Positions 8,224 to 17,529 of a stretch of 46,072 bases of DNA are shown piece by piece. This stretch comes from an uncultured Bacteroidales bacterium (GTDB lineage Bacteria; Bacteroidota; Bacteroidia; Bacteroidales; Bacteroidaceae): contig CAMAFY010000020.1 in assembly GCA_945833885.1 (NCBI GenBank), positions 1 through 46,072 of the forward strand, given 5' to 3'. The position numbers and the translations under genes were made by a program. Each line of letters begins with the position of its first letter. Within the stretch, counting starts at the first letter, position 1. Below the pieces are notes generated by a model. It did not search any database and was not told the origin of the DNA. It was given only the letters and a program-made list of their open reading frames with translations.

Positions 8224-9627
8224 TTAATACGCCTCATCGTCACCCCACGTCACAATGGTTCGGAAGATAATCCACAGGTCGAAAGCAAAACTCCAATGCT
8301 CCACATAGTAGATGTCGCGCCTTACGCGTTCCTGCATCTGCCATAGTTCGCGGGTCTCACCCCGGAAACCAGTCACCTGTGCAAAGCCCGTAATACCAGG
8401 TTTGACGAAATGTCGCAGCATGTAGTTTCCGATAAGGTCGGAATAAACCTTCGTATGTTCGAGCATGTGGGGCCGCGGACCGACCACCGACATGTCGCCT
8501 TTGAGGACATTGATGAACTGTGGAAGTTCGTCGATGTTCGTCCGTCGCATGAATTCTCCCACGCGGGTCTTGCGGGGATCGTTGCGTGTGGCCTGCAACT
8601 TGTCGCTGTCGGCATTGACACGCATGGAACGGAATTTCAGACAATAGAACTCTTTTCCGTTCAGTCCACTGCGCTTCTGACGGAAAAAGATGGGGCCGGG
8701 ACTGGAAATCTTGATGAGGGTGCCGAAAATAAGGAAGACGATGGGGAAGATAAACACCAGTACTCCCAGGGAGAGAAGAATGTCGAAAGTGCGTTTCAGC
8801 CAACGGTTTCCGATGAACGTCAACGGCTCGTTGTGAAGCGAGAAGACGGGCACACCGGCCACAATCTCCATAGACATGGAACGCTCCGTATAGTTGAAGT
8901 TCGTGGGAATACTGTAGAAACGTATCAGATGGTTCTCGGCATACGCCAGGATATCATGGACCAGTTTGTCGTATTTCGACGTCAGCGTGCAGTAAAGTTC
9001 CTCAATGCAGAGTTCAGGATGCTGCTTGATGTACCCGATGGCCTCATCACACTTCCCGAGCCAGGGGCCGAGTTCGCTGACGGATTTCACCTCACAGTCG
9101 TTGAAATAGCCCATGAAACGATATCCCGTGATGGGTTCTTTCGCCATCTGTTCGATAAGGTGCAACACCTGTTCGGGCGGACCGACGAACACCGCCCTGC
9201 GCTGATTGCGTCCGGCGGCACGCGTGCGTTTGATGATTTGTCGGGCAAGCCAACGCCAGAGGAATACGGCGATGATGACCGCAACATAGAAGGGTATCAT
9301 GAAACTCCACGTGAACAATGGCCAGCGCATCGCCCAAAGTACCAGCAGACTGATGAGGATGAAGGGGAAAAGCGTGGAGATGATGCGGATAAAGATCTGT
9401 TCGGAAGTCACAAAACGCCGGTGCAACACCATACCGGACTCCAAGTTAAGAAGTCCGTAGATGACTGACATCAGTAACATCAGACGCTTGTAACTCGGAG
9501 GATAGGTGCCGGAATATCCTACATAAACGGCATACAACAGCACGAGAAGCAGATTGAAGACCACCAACTCGCCCGCAAGCGTCAGCATTCGGATAATCTT
9601 ATCTGTCGATTGATTGAATCTTACCAT
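8224..9627 (-). CDS. WcaJ/WbaP-type undecaprenyl-phosphate sugar-1-phosphate transferase
   Basis: This 467-residue polyisoprenyl-phosphate hexose-1-phosphate transferase starts polysaccharide assembly on undecaprenyl phosphate at the inner membrane. It has four N-terminal hydrophobic segments (about 15-125) and a Rossmann-like CoA-binding-3 region (about 140-270). The catalytic bacterial sugar transferase domain (about 275-467) contains [10 protein letters not shown] at 331-340, [15 protein letters not shown] at 366-380 and GPRPH at 383-387. The donor sugar cannot be deduced; UDP-glucose or UDP-galactose is usual. It is the last gene of the polysaccharide region, separated by 383 bp from the next gene, so it may have its own transcript. 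Confidence 0.93.
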   Translation of the reverse strand: MVRFNQSTDKIIRMLTLAGELVVFNLLLVLLYAVYVGYSGTYPPSYKRLMLLMSVIYGLLNLESGMVLHRRFVTSEQIFIRIISTLFPFILISLLVLWAMRWPLFTWSFMIPFYVAVIIAVFLWRWLARQIIKRTRAAGRNQRRAVFVGPPEQVLHLIEQMAKEPITGYRFMGYFNDCEVKSVSELGPWLGKCDEAIGYIKQHPELCIEELYCTLTSKYDKLVHDILAYAENHLIRFYSIPTNFNYTERSMSMEIVAGVPVFSLHNEPLTFIGNRWLKRTFDILLSLGVLVFIFPIVFLIFGTLIKISSPGPIFFRQKRSGLNGKEFYCLKFRSMRVNADSDKLQATRNDPRKTRVGEFMRRTNIDELPQFINVLKGDMSVVGPRPHMLEHTKVYSDLIGNYMLRHFVKPGITGFAQVTGFRGETRELWQMQERVRRDIYYVEHWSFAFDLWIIFRTIVTWGDDEAY

Positions 9628-9774
9628 ATTTTTCCGTTTTGAAATGCGTTGTGATAATCAAAAGAACCAAGTAGGTTTCTAAAATGGTTATAGATGAGTT
9701 TCTTGGTATTTGTATGCAGTTTTTTGCTTTGTATTGAGGGGAGGGACACCAAATTATAGGGTGGATTTCAACCC

Positions 9775-9850
9775 TCGTTTTCTCGCCATGGCATACCGCA
9801 AACGCGCTATACCTGCTTCCGCTCTACTCATTTGGCTTAACGAAAACGAT
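9775..9850 (-). repeat. Inverted single copy of the 76-bp element
   Basis: The reverse complement of this stretch matches the 6132-6384 repeat unit at both sides: CGTTTTC...AAGCCAAATGAG at the left and TATGCCATGGCGAGAAAACGA at the right. The central 17 bp have the same length but a different sequence. It is the only recognisable item in the 383-bp gap 9628-10010. Confidence 0.8.
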
Positions 9851-10010
9851 GATTTTGAGGATTACGTTTTGTCATCCTCCGGTCTGTTTCCGGCTTAAAG
9901 CAGATTCGAAAGTCGGGAGTTCCAATTTATAGCCCCACATTAACAACACTTTTTATAAAATCTTGGGGGAGAGACATAAGCGATCTTAGGATTGGGCCCG
10001 CTGCCGCAAC

Positions 10011-10757
10011 CTACTTCCGTACATATAATTCTCCGAACATCCGTAAAATGAATTCCGTATTTCCAAGGATATAACGCCGCCACATTCTACGCGGTTCGCA
10101 CAACAACCGGAAAAGCCATTCCAGTCCACAGCGTTGCATCCAGCGGGGGGCCCTCCTCAGCGTTCCGGCATAGAAGTCGAAGACAGCGCCGATGGTCCCC
10201 ACATGACACCTCACATTCATCTGCCGCCAATGGGCATACGTCCATTTTTCCTGTTTGGGGGCGGTCATCCCTATCCACAGCAGGTCGGGGTCGGCATCGT
10301 GGATGGCACGTAGCATCAGGGCATCGTCGTCATCAGAAAACGCCTCGCGGTAGGGCGGCGAAAAGGTGATGGCGTCGAGCATGGGGAAGTCCGTCTTCAT
10401 ACGTTCCGCTATACGCCCGAGCACGGCATCGGAGGAACCGAGGAACATCACGCGCTTCCGCAGCCCTTCGGCAACGGCCTTCCGCTGCAGGCGCTGCATC
10501 TCACTGATGAAAAGGTCCCATCCGGCGATGCGCCGCTCGGGGCGACTTTTCGCCCGTATCAGACGGCAGGCCATGACGATGCTCATGCCGTCGGGTAGAA
10601 GGGCGTCGCCCCCCCGGAGGGCATCGGCAAAGGCAGCATCCTTCTGCGCATTGTTGTAACTATAAGCATTGATGGTATTGATGAGGAACTTTCCGTCCGG
10701 AAGACTTTCCAGTTCCTGAAGATTTTCCATCAAAGGCAATGTTTTCAATCGTAACAT
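10011..10757 (-). CDS. WecG/TagA/CpsF-family glycosyltransferase (GT26)
   Basis: The 248-residue protein has the GT26 hallmarks: FLINTINAYSYNNA near residue 25, LLPDGMSIVMACR near 52-64, LWIGMTAPKQEKW near 155 and a C-terminal APRWMQRCGLEWLFRLLCEPRRMWRRY. These enzymes add the second sugar (for example ManNAcA or ManNAc) to a lipid-linked acceptor at the cytoplasmic membrane face, and the basic aromatic C-terminus contacts the membrane. It probably acts right after the WcaJ-type enzyme. The start could instead be the internal Met at residue 10. A 175-bp gap of no recognised content separates it from the gene upstream. Confidence 0.9.
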   Translation of the reverse strand: MLRLKTLPLMENLQELESLPDGKFLINTINAYSYNNAQKDAAFADALRGGDALLPDGMSIVMACRLIRAKSRPERRIAGWDLFISEMQRLQRKAVAEGLRKRVMFLGSSDAVLGRIAERMKTDFPMLDAITFSPPYREAFSDDDDALMLRAIHDADPDLLWIGMTAPKQEKWTYAHWRQMNVRCHVGTIGAVFDFYAGTLRRAPRWMQRCGLEWLFRLLCEPRRMWRRYILGNTEFILRMFGELYVRK

Positions 10758-10932
10758 GGGAAAACTTGAAGCGGGGTTTAGGAAAATCTATAAACAACTT
10801 CCGAAATTTTATTATTGTGGGGAGGGGAGGCGGGGTGTTATCATCCAGCCTCTTTACGGCCTGTCCCCTATTCTTTCAATCATTCTGCGGATTTTTTTTG
10901 CCATTCACCACATAAAGCGGCATGGAATTCTG

Positions 10933-12081
10933 TCAACGCCGCACGGCATGGTCCGGTGACCATCGTCTCGATACCCATTGGTGCCAGAGTTTCCAGAAAG
11001 GCATGCAAAGGACCTCTGCCGGATAATCTGCCAGAAAGCGCAGATTACGCTGCAAAATTTGTCCGAACCTGCTTATGGAACCGTAGTCTCGCGACACCGT
11101 TCCACGTTCGTCATATTTGCCGAAGTTGCCGGAGTGCAGCACCTCATGGAGCAGTCTTTTGCCACTTCTGGCGTCGGGCTGACAGAGCATCTTGGCACTA
11201 TCAAGGCCAAACACCTCGTGCAACACCCACATCATCGCTGCCACAAAACGCTCCATACCAAGACTTTTGAGCACCGTCATGGTGTTTCTGCGCTCTTCGT
11301 CCGTCACCGTCGCCTCCAGCACGCGGTCATAATCGAGCAACTGCCTCAACCCGATGCCTTCGGCAAAGAGATGACGATAGATATGTACGAGAACAAACAC
11401 CCGGTCCATGGCCAACGTCGGCACAGGAAAGGCGTCTGTCCTTTCATTTCCTCCGCAACAATGGAGGGAACACTGCAGCATGTCTCCGTCCAGGAAGCGC
11501 TGCAAACGGCGGTTTGCCCTGGGAGCGGACATCCAGGATGGGGTGAAATGCACCTCAATGTCCTTTCCGCGTATCGGGAATGCCATGTGGTGGTATACCA
11601 CCTCCTGCGGTTCACGCAGTTGCGCGTTGCAATATTCCGCCACCTGCCGACGCCGTTCGGCCAGCGGCGAATCCTCTTTTCCAGCAGGCCATACCCACAC
11701 ATCGATGTCGCCCATCTCGCGACGCAACGGCTGCTCATACAGTCTTGCCAGCGCCTGCCCCTTCAGAATGCAGGATGAGAAACCTTCTTTCCGGAAAATT
11801 TCCGTAAGGACAGCCGCATCATGTTGCTGCTGCCGGTTTCCATCCTCTATCTTTTGTACCCGCAGTTTCCACGCCATCATCAGTTCTATCCGCGGCGGTT
11901 CGCACACCTTTTTCCGCACGGCCTCCTCCATTCCGCTGTACCCGATGCCGGTCAGCGTATGGCGTCGGCACAGGTCGAGCAGTCCCTCCCAGTCGGATGC
12001 CACGGGCGGCGAGGAGAATTCCTCACGGCGGTGCAAGGCAATCTGCAGGAGTTCGAAGAATTTATTCCTTAATGACGTCAT
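10933..12081 (-). CDS. Uncharacterised nucleotidyltransferase-fold protein (NTP_transf_5 type)
   Basis: The 382-residue protein has a nucleotidyltransferase-like core: SSCILKGQALARLY near residue 105 and RREMGDIDVWV near 125, where the D-x-D pair is the expected metal-binding motif. This matches the uncharacterised NTP_transf_5 group often found in polysaccharide loci. The chemical role is not known. The protein is Arg-rich, and the DNA is visibly more GC-rich than the glycosyltransferase genes at 16-21 kb. It follows glf after 22 bp, so the two are probably cotranscribed. Confidence 0.7.
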   Translation of the reverse strand: MTSLRNKFFELLQIALHRREEFSSPPVASDWEGLLDLCRRHTLTGIGYSGMEEAVRKKVCEPPRIELMMAWKLRVQKIEDGNRQQQHDAAVLTEIFRKEGFSSCILKGQALARLYEQPLRREMGDIDVWVWPAGKEDSPLAERRRQVAEYCNAQLREPQEVVYHHMAFPIRGKDIEVHFTPSWMSAPRANRRLQRFLDGDMLQCSLHCCGGNERTDAFPVPTLAMDRVFVLVHIYRHLFAEGIGLRQLLDYDRVLEATVTDEERRNTMTVLKSLGMERFVAAMMWVLHEVFGLDSAKMLCQPDARSGKRLLHEVLHSGNFGKYDERGTVSRDYGSISRFGQILQRNLRFLADYPAEVLCMPFWKLWHQWVSRRWSPDHAVRR

Positions 12082-12103
12082 GTAAAATACTCAGGTTGAC
12101 ATT

Positions 12104-13219
12104 TCAGATACTCATATCAAGCACAGCCTCTACAATCGGAGCCATATCATAATACCGGTATTGTGCCAATCTTCCTCCGAAAATAACATCGGTTTCTGCC
12201 TCTGCGAGTTTGCGGTAATCCTCAGCAAGTGCATTGTTCCGCACATCATTCACCGGATAGTATGGCTCCATACCCGGCTGGTATTCTACGGGATATTCCT
12301 CCGAAACCACTGTTTGCGGATTCTCTTCCACGGCAGGTCCGAAAGTTTCGAAATGCTTGTGTTCGATAACCCTGGTGTAGGGAACCTCATGCGATGTGTA
12401 GTTCACCACAGCATTTCCTTGGAAGTTTGCCACTGGCTCCACGCGCGTCCGGAAAGACACCGTCCGCCAGTCTAATCTTCCCAGTCGATATCCGAAATAT
12501 TCGTCCAGCGGTCCTGTATAGACTAACTTTCGGGCATAGCGCCGCCAATCGCGATATTCCGATTGGAAGAAATCAGTTTCCGTCAGACATTCCACGCCCT
12601 CCAGCAATCCTTCTATCAGTTTGTTATAGCCACCGATGGGAATCCCCTGATAGGCATCATTGAAATAATTGTTGTCGTAGACGAAACGCAGTGGGAGGCG
12701 TCGGATAATGAATGCGGGGAGTTCCGTACACGGACGCCCCCACTGTTTTTCGGTATAATCCTTGATAAGCGTCCGGTAGATGTCTTCACCCACCAACGAG
12801 ATGGCCTGCTCCTCCAGATTCTGCGGTTCGTGTCCAACACTGTCATAGGCTTTCCGCGACGCTTCTATGCGTTGGCGTGCCTCAGCAGGCGTTGTCACCC
12901 CCCACATCTGATAAAAAGTGTTCATGTTAAAGGGTAGATTAAACATCTTTCCGCGATAGTTCGCCACCGGACAGTTGGTATAACGGTTGAACTCCACAAA
13001 ACAGTTGACGAAGTCCCACACCTTCTTGTTTGAGGTGTGAAAGATATGTGCCCCATACTTATGTACATTGATACCGGCAACATTCTCGCAATACACATTT
13101 CCGCCAAGATGACTACGACGCTCTATCACAAGACATCGCTTGCCCTTCTGCCGGGCACAATAGGCAAAAGTGGCCCCGAACAATCCGGAACCGACTATCA
13201 GATAATCGTATTTTACCAT
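12104..13219 (-). CDS. glf: UDP-galactopyranose mutase
   Basis: This flavoenzyme converts UDP-galactopyranose to UDP-galactofuranose in the cytoplasm, so galactofuranose is a likely component of the polymer. The N-terminus has the FAD-binding YLIVGSGLFGATFA, followed by LGGNVYCE, a KYGAHIFHT segment and FNLPFNMNTF, all typical of Glf. I chose the Met before VKYDYLIVG (371 residues). An in-frame Met 11 codons upstream exists, but those codons lie inside the inverted-repeat element at 13222-13448, which ends 2 bp before the chosen start codon. The insertion probably displaced the original upstream region. Confidence 0.93.
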   Translation of the reverse strand: MVKYDYLIVGSGLFGATFAYCARQKGKRCLVIERRSHLGGNVYCENVAGINVHKYGAHIFHTSNKKVWDFVNCFVEFNRYTNCPVANYRGKMFNLPFNMNTFYQMWGVTTPAEARQRIEASRKAYDSVGHEPQNLEEQAISLVGEDIYRTLIKDYTEKQWGRPCTELPAFIIRRLPLRFVYDNNYFNDAYQGIPIGGYNKLIEGLLEGVECLTETDFFQSEYRDWRRYARKLVYTGPLDEYFGYRLGRLDWRTVSFRTRVEPVANFQGNAVVNYTSHEVPYTRVIEHKHFETFGPAVEENPQTVVSEEYPVEYQPGMEPYYPVNDVRNNALAEDYRKLAEAETDVIFGGRLAQYRYYDMAPIVEAVLDMSI

Positions 13220-13221
13220 AA

Positions 13222-13448
13222 GGGATGTTCTATAAATTAGTTTTATATTCATTTAGGAAGTGTTCTTATGCTTGGCTTCGCCTTCCTCCTTCGCGACTCG
13301 GGATAGTCTGAGTAATTGGCTTCGCCTTCCTCCTTCGCACCTCGGCCATTCAAACAAGTTTGATGGCTCTCGGTTTGTCGTCGGTTCAGCCTCTCCACTC
13401 GCTGCTCCATCGCTTGGCCATTTTTCAAGCTAATTTATAGAACATCCC
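13222..13448. mobile_element. 227-bp MITE-like element upstream of glf
   Basis: The ends are perfect 19-bp inverted repeats (GGGATGTTCTATAAATTAG at 13222-13240, complement at 13430-13448), directly flanked on both sides by ATAA (13218-13221 and 13449-13452), a likely 4-bp target duplication. Inside, a 20-bp segment with GGCTTCGCCTTCC occurs twice (about 13273 and 13320). It has no gene. The end sequence and an internal ACTATCCCGAGTC...AAGGCGAAGCCAAG segment also occur in the element at 32977-33441. Confidence 0.75.
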
Positions 13449-13467
13449 ATAAATGTTTGAATAAGAC

Positions 13468-14733
13468 TCACGACAGTGATGCAGAATCCCCTGTCAGTTC
13501 GTGATAATATGACACAAAACGCTGTACCTTACTGCGCCATGTCAGATGTTGCGCCACCCATCGGCGGGCATTTTCACCGATTTGCGGCAGTTGTTCCCTG
13601 TTTTCATACGCCCATTTCAACCGCTCTGCAAAATTCTCAACCGTTTGCTCATAGGTTGCTCCGATTTTCACCTTTAAAACGATGTCGTCATCAAAAATGT
13701 CCTGTCCATCTGCATCCAGACATACTGTAGGACACGCCAGTGCACAGCCTTCCAACACACTCATGGAACCGGAATCACGAAAGGCAGGATAAACCTGAAG
13801 GTTACAGGTTGCCTCCAGTTCCAGCAATTCGTTTCGGGGTACGAAAGGCACGAGGCGAATCTGTTCCGCAAGACCAAGTTCTTCGGCCCAGGCCTTCACC
13901 TTGCGCTGTTCGTCTTCAAAACGTATACCTACGAGATATATGAGCATCTGCCTGCGCTCCTCCATGTCAAAGGCATGACCGAAGGCTCTCAGAAAAATGT
14001 GCAGCCCCTTCCAGTCAAAGGCTTTCCCTGCATAAATCAAGGTGAACTGCTCCTTAGTCCTCGGTCCTCCTGCGATTTCAAAATCTTTTTCGTCATATCC
14101 AATGGCTGCCAGTTCCTCCACCCTACATGTAGCAGAGGTGTAGGTTTTCAGTGCCTGGAGGTTTTCGCGCGAGGAACAAAGTATCAGTTTACGGTTCTTA
14201 CACCGCCGCGTCATCCATCCGAAAATCGGGAGGTCCGTACCGCGTCTTCTGAAACGCTCTTTCCGCAAGGTATGTGGTTCAAGGTCCTGCCATAGGGCTG
14301 GCGATATCTTCTCAGCACCTCCTATAGGGCCCATCACAAAAGGTATGTCAATACAGAATCCGGGTGACGGCGTTCGGTATTGATTGAAGGTCAAATGATG
14401 TACTACATCAAAGTGAATCTCCTTATGCAACCGTCGCACGAAACGTCTTGCCAGAATTTGCCATAGAAGATAGTTGATTTGCTCTCCCCACCGGCTTTTC
14501 ATCTCGTTGGGATAGGTCGTCCACTTCGGGATGTCGTAAAAAAGGAATCGAAGATTCCGCATCTCGAGTTCACCCAGTGCTCTTTCTATCTTTTCCCTAC
14601 AACGGCTTCGCGTCAGGACATAAATTTCCATTTGAGGAAACTCAGCCGCCATAGTTGTCGGCACCATCCATCCTACACCATATTAGCTTCCCGTGCCAGG
14701 TTCACTGGCGTAGGCTATCATAAGTATTTTCAT
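13468..14733 (-). pseudogene. GT4-type glycosyltransferase with in-frame TAA at codon 17
   Basis: Read from the ATG at 14733 the gene would encode 421 residues: MKILMIAYASEPGTGS, then TAA (14685-14683), then YGVGWMVPTTMAAEFP and a full GT-B glycosyltransferase. The intact relative at 22228-23460 starts MKILINAYACSPDMGSEPG, so a Glu codon (GAA) probably became TAA. The remainder is open and has VVHHLTFNQYRTPSPG, FVMGPIGGAE and a C-terminal donor site SGSMSVLEGCALACP. Translation from the internal Met at 14667 (399 residues) would lose the first beta-strand and glycine-rich loop, probably making it inactive. It could also be a sequencing error. Confidence 0.8.
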
Positions 14734-14965
14734 GGCATTAATGATGGCGAAAAAATTTGGGTACTATTATTGTAACAACGACAGGAGCGACAAAGGGTCA
14801 ACTTTTCCTAATTGCCTAATTTATACTTATCCGAGTTTTCGTTTTGCGTCGGGAACAGATATAATATGAAACTTTGTAGGGGGACTATTTGTATCGTATG
14901 ATTTATTGTGAAGGAAGGTTTAGTGAAAATTCATCAAAGTATAAGCAAAACACAATCATACAGGA

Positions 14966-16009
14966 TTAGACCTCACTATATATCCGTTCCCAACAGCGGC
15001 TGATTTCTTCTGTAGAGAAATACTGAACGGCAAAACGGCGAGAGAATCCTGCCATTTGCTTCCGCAAGTCCTCGTCCATAATCAGACGCTCCAAACGTTT
15101 CGCCAGGGCATCCACATCACCGAAAGGGAAAGTCAAAGCATTGCGTCCCTCTTCCAACACATCGGGCAGACCGCCTACGGGAGTCGTGATCAATGCCATG
15201 CCATACATCCATGCTTCAAGCACTACCATGGGGAAGCCTTCTTCGTAAGAACACATGCAATACACCGATGCTCTCCTGAAAAGTTGTTCCTTTTCCTTTC
15301 CCACCACATAACCTTTGAAATTCACCCGTCCTGCAAATCCCATCTCTTCCGCCATCTTCCGGAAACGCTCAACCTCACCATTCCCGAGGATTTCGAGCGA
15401 CCACTGTGGGTATTTTTTCTCCACCTTCTGCCAGGCTTTCAGCAGGATATCCGGGGCTTTGTTGTCATTGAGATATGCCGCCATCATAATTACCGGCTGC
15501 TTTTCCTGCGGCATCACCTCAGGCACCGTCTCCACAGCATTATAGACCACCGTTACCGGTGTCGGGATATCGGCATAAAGTTCCTCGAACATCCTTTTCC
15601 ATTTCGGTGCCAGCAATACGATGAGGTCTGCCTGCCGCAGACACCATTTGAAGAGCCGGTTCCGGGTATGGTTCCGCAACTGATTACCCATATGCACATG
15701 CATGATAATGCGCTTCCGACCTGCCAACGCCATCAGCAGAATGGGAAGTTGTATGAGGAGTCCATTGCGGTCAGGAACGGTATGGAAATGCACGATGCCG
15801 AACCTCCAAAGAATGCACAAGGCCGTAACATTGGCTTTAATGGCATACCATAGTTTCCACAGATAGTTCCGTTGGATTTGCGTTCCTAACCACCGGCATC
15901 CGAATCGCTCCCATACGGACATGTGGCTCATGGTGCGGATAACCTCCGAAACTCCTCCAGCACTCTCACGAGCGGAACCGACAACAAGGACACGAACTTG
16001 TTTACTCAT
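14966..16009 (-). CDS. GT4-family glycosyltransferase
   Basis: The 347-residue GT-B retaining glycosyltransferase starts VRVLVVGSARESAGGVSEVIRTM, has HFHTVPDRNG near residue 75 and a donor-binding motif EEGFPMVVLEAW with E257 and E265 (E-x7-E). It transfers an activated hexose to the lipid-linked repeat unit on the cytoplasmic face; donor and linkage are unknown. Its start overlaps the stop of the GT2 gene upstream by 4 bp, so they are translationally coupled. A 232-bp gap lies before the defective GT4 gene downstream. Confidence 0.9.
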   Translation of the reverse strand: MSKQVRVLVVGSARESAGGVSEVIRTMSHMSVWERFGCRWLGTQIQRNYLWKLWYAIKANVTALCILWRFGIVHFHTVPDRNGLLIQLPILLMALAGRKRIIMHVHMGNQLRNHTRNRLFKWCLRQADLIVLLAPKWKRMFEELYADIPTPVTVVYNAVETVPEVMPQEKQPVIMMAAYLNDNKAPDILLKAWQKVEKKYPQWSLEILGNGEVERFRKMAEEMGFAGRVNFKGYVVGKEKEQLFRRASVYCMCSYEEGFPMVVLEAWMYGMALITTPVGGLPDVLEEGRNALTFPFGDVDALAKRLERLIMDEDLRKQMAGFSRRFAVQYFSTEEISRCWERIYSEV

Positions 16010-16860
16010 CGCAAGAACAACCTATACAATAAGACATGTAGTTTTGCATTCATATATTCAGCCATTGTGCAGTCTGTGGCATCCTTCATAAAACGATATA
16101 AAAAAAGATTGTCTGTATACACACGTCTGATACTCATCAATTTAGTCCTCCACCAATTCATTCTCCCATATACTGGCGCACCACACACATTGCTGATATG
16201 CTGTCGATACAACAAAGTTGGAACGTCAATAGAAACACAACGCCCCCCATTTTTCCATGCCATCAAAGCAATCCACCAATCATGCATATAAGCATGAGGA
16301 TGAATCGGGAATGCACACTGCTTTACTCTATAATTTATAATAGATGTGCATCCTGAACACTTGTTAGTCACTCTATAACACTCAAAAGAATCAAACCATT
16401 TAGGCTTCATCTTCATCATTTGGAACAATGATAACCTTGTAGGAAAACAATTATTGTCTGCTACACATAAATCCGTATAGACCATAATCGGCAAGAATGG
16501 AGTCTTTTCCTCTTCTCTACATATACGATTGTACGTAATTGAAATCTTATGCGGCAGCCAAACGTCGTCTTGATCTGAAAACATATAATACTCGGATTCG
16601 ACATGTTCAAGCAACCACATAAAACTATCCCGTGCCCCACGTCCCTGTTCTATACAATCTTCCATAAAATGGATTTTTTCGGGATACAATCGAACATATT
16701 TTTCAATAATATCCAATGTACCATCTGTACTTTTATCATCATGGATAAAGAGTTCCCAATCATCGAAATCCTGCCAGATTATGGATTCAATTTGTTTCTC
16801 TAAATACCTTTTACCATTATACGTGGCCATTAATATGGCTATCTTGTGCTTACAATCCAT
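16006..16860 (-). CDS. GT2-family glycosyltransferase
   Basis: A 284-residue GT-A inverting transferase. It begins IAILMATYNGKRYLEKQIESI, has DDKSTDGT near residue 41 and the metal-binding SDQDDVW at 95-101, the pattern of the rhamnosyltransferase-like GT2 branch. It is expected to add one sugar to the undecaprenol-linked unit. The DNA is AT-rich compared with the genes around 10-14 kb. It is coupled to the GT4 gene (4-bp overlap) and separated by 90 bp from the acyltransferase upstream. Confidence 0.92.
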   Translation of the reverse strand: MDCKHKIAILMATYNGKRYLEKQIESIIWQDFDDWELFIHDDKSTDGTLDIIEKYVRLYPEKIHFMEDCIEQGRGARDSFMWLLEHVESEYYMFSDQDDVWLPHKISITYNRICREEEKTPFLPIMVYTDLCVADNNCFPTRLSLFQMMKMKPKWFDSFECYRVTNKCSGCTSIINYRVKQCAFPIHPHAYMHDWWIALMAWKNGGRCVSIDVPTLLYRQHISNVCGAPVYGRMNWWRTKLMSIRRVYTDNLFLYRFMKDATDCTMAEYMNAKLHVLLYRLFLR

Positions 16861-16950
16861 TTCTTACACGTTTTTTGTTAATGTTTTCACTACGTTCCCA
16901 CGAATATGCATTATCCAAACATAAAAAAGAGAGTTCAGGGAAACGGATAT

Positions 16951-17529
16951 CTAAACAATTAAAGAATTTTTTTTCTCCATCAACAAATCCTCGTGCACTT
17001 TAATATCCTCCGGCGTAAACCGCATTTTCAACAATCTGGCAGGCACCCCTCCGATGATGGAATAGGGGGGGAATGATTGCGTCACCACAGCACCAGCGGC
17101 AACAATGCTGCCACGCCCGATGGTAACACCCTTTAATATGGTGACATTCGCCCCACACCAGACATCGTCCTCAATAACTACAGGTTGATCATTCTCAGGA
17201 AGTTTTTCCTCTACCTTGACGTCCATGATATATTTTCCGAGGACATCTGTCCGATGGTCACCCGTGATGATGGTGGGATGTGGTCCAAAGATTACTTTCC
17301 GCCCAATGGTCAAAGGAGCATCTGTGCAATAGAACGTAGCCCCTTTGGGAATGGATGTTCCATCACCCACAGACAGATTTTCAATGCCCTTGATATCCGA
17401 TGACATCGGACGCAGATACACCCCGCGACCACAATGTCGCATGGCACGCTTCCATACGGGAGCCCACAACATGTCCCACAAATATGCAGGAAGCAGAGTG
17501 AATTTCAATATAATATTCATTATTCTCAT
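16951..17529 (-). CDS. Hexapeptide-repeat acyltransferase (maltose/galactoside O-acetyltransferase type)
   Basis: The protein (192 residues from the chosen Met) has left-handed beta-helix repeats: IKGIENLSVGDGTSIPKGA, then VVIEDDVWCGANVTILKGVTIGRGSIVAAGAVV and IIGGVPARLL. H116-type ITGDHRT provides the probable catalytic His. It likely O- or N-acetylates a sugar of the repeat unit. The start at 17529 was chosen because it gives an ATGA overlap with the wzy stop; a longer start at 17544 would also fit. It belongs to the transcription unit with wzy and the GT32 gene. Confidence 0.85.
   Translation of the reverse strand: MRIMNIILKFTLLPAYLWDMLWAPVWKRAMRHCGRGVYLRPMSSDIKGIENLSVGDGTSIPKGATFYCTDAPLTIGRKVIFGPHPTIITGDHRTDVLGKYIMDVKVEEKLPENDQPVVIEDDVWCGANVTILKGVTIGRGSIVAAGAVVTQSFPPYSIIGGVPARLLKMRFTPEDIKVHEDLLMEKKNSLIV

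Noticed and set aside
8410..9468. Plus-strand open frame of 352 codons
   Set aside because: It is antisense to the WcaJ-type gene and has no family resemblance.
12104..13252. Longer glf start at 13252
   Set aside because: The extra 11 codons lie mostly inside the inserted element at 13222-13448, and FAD-binding starts of this family begin a few residues before YLIVGSG.
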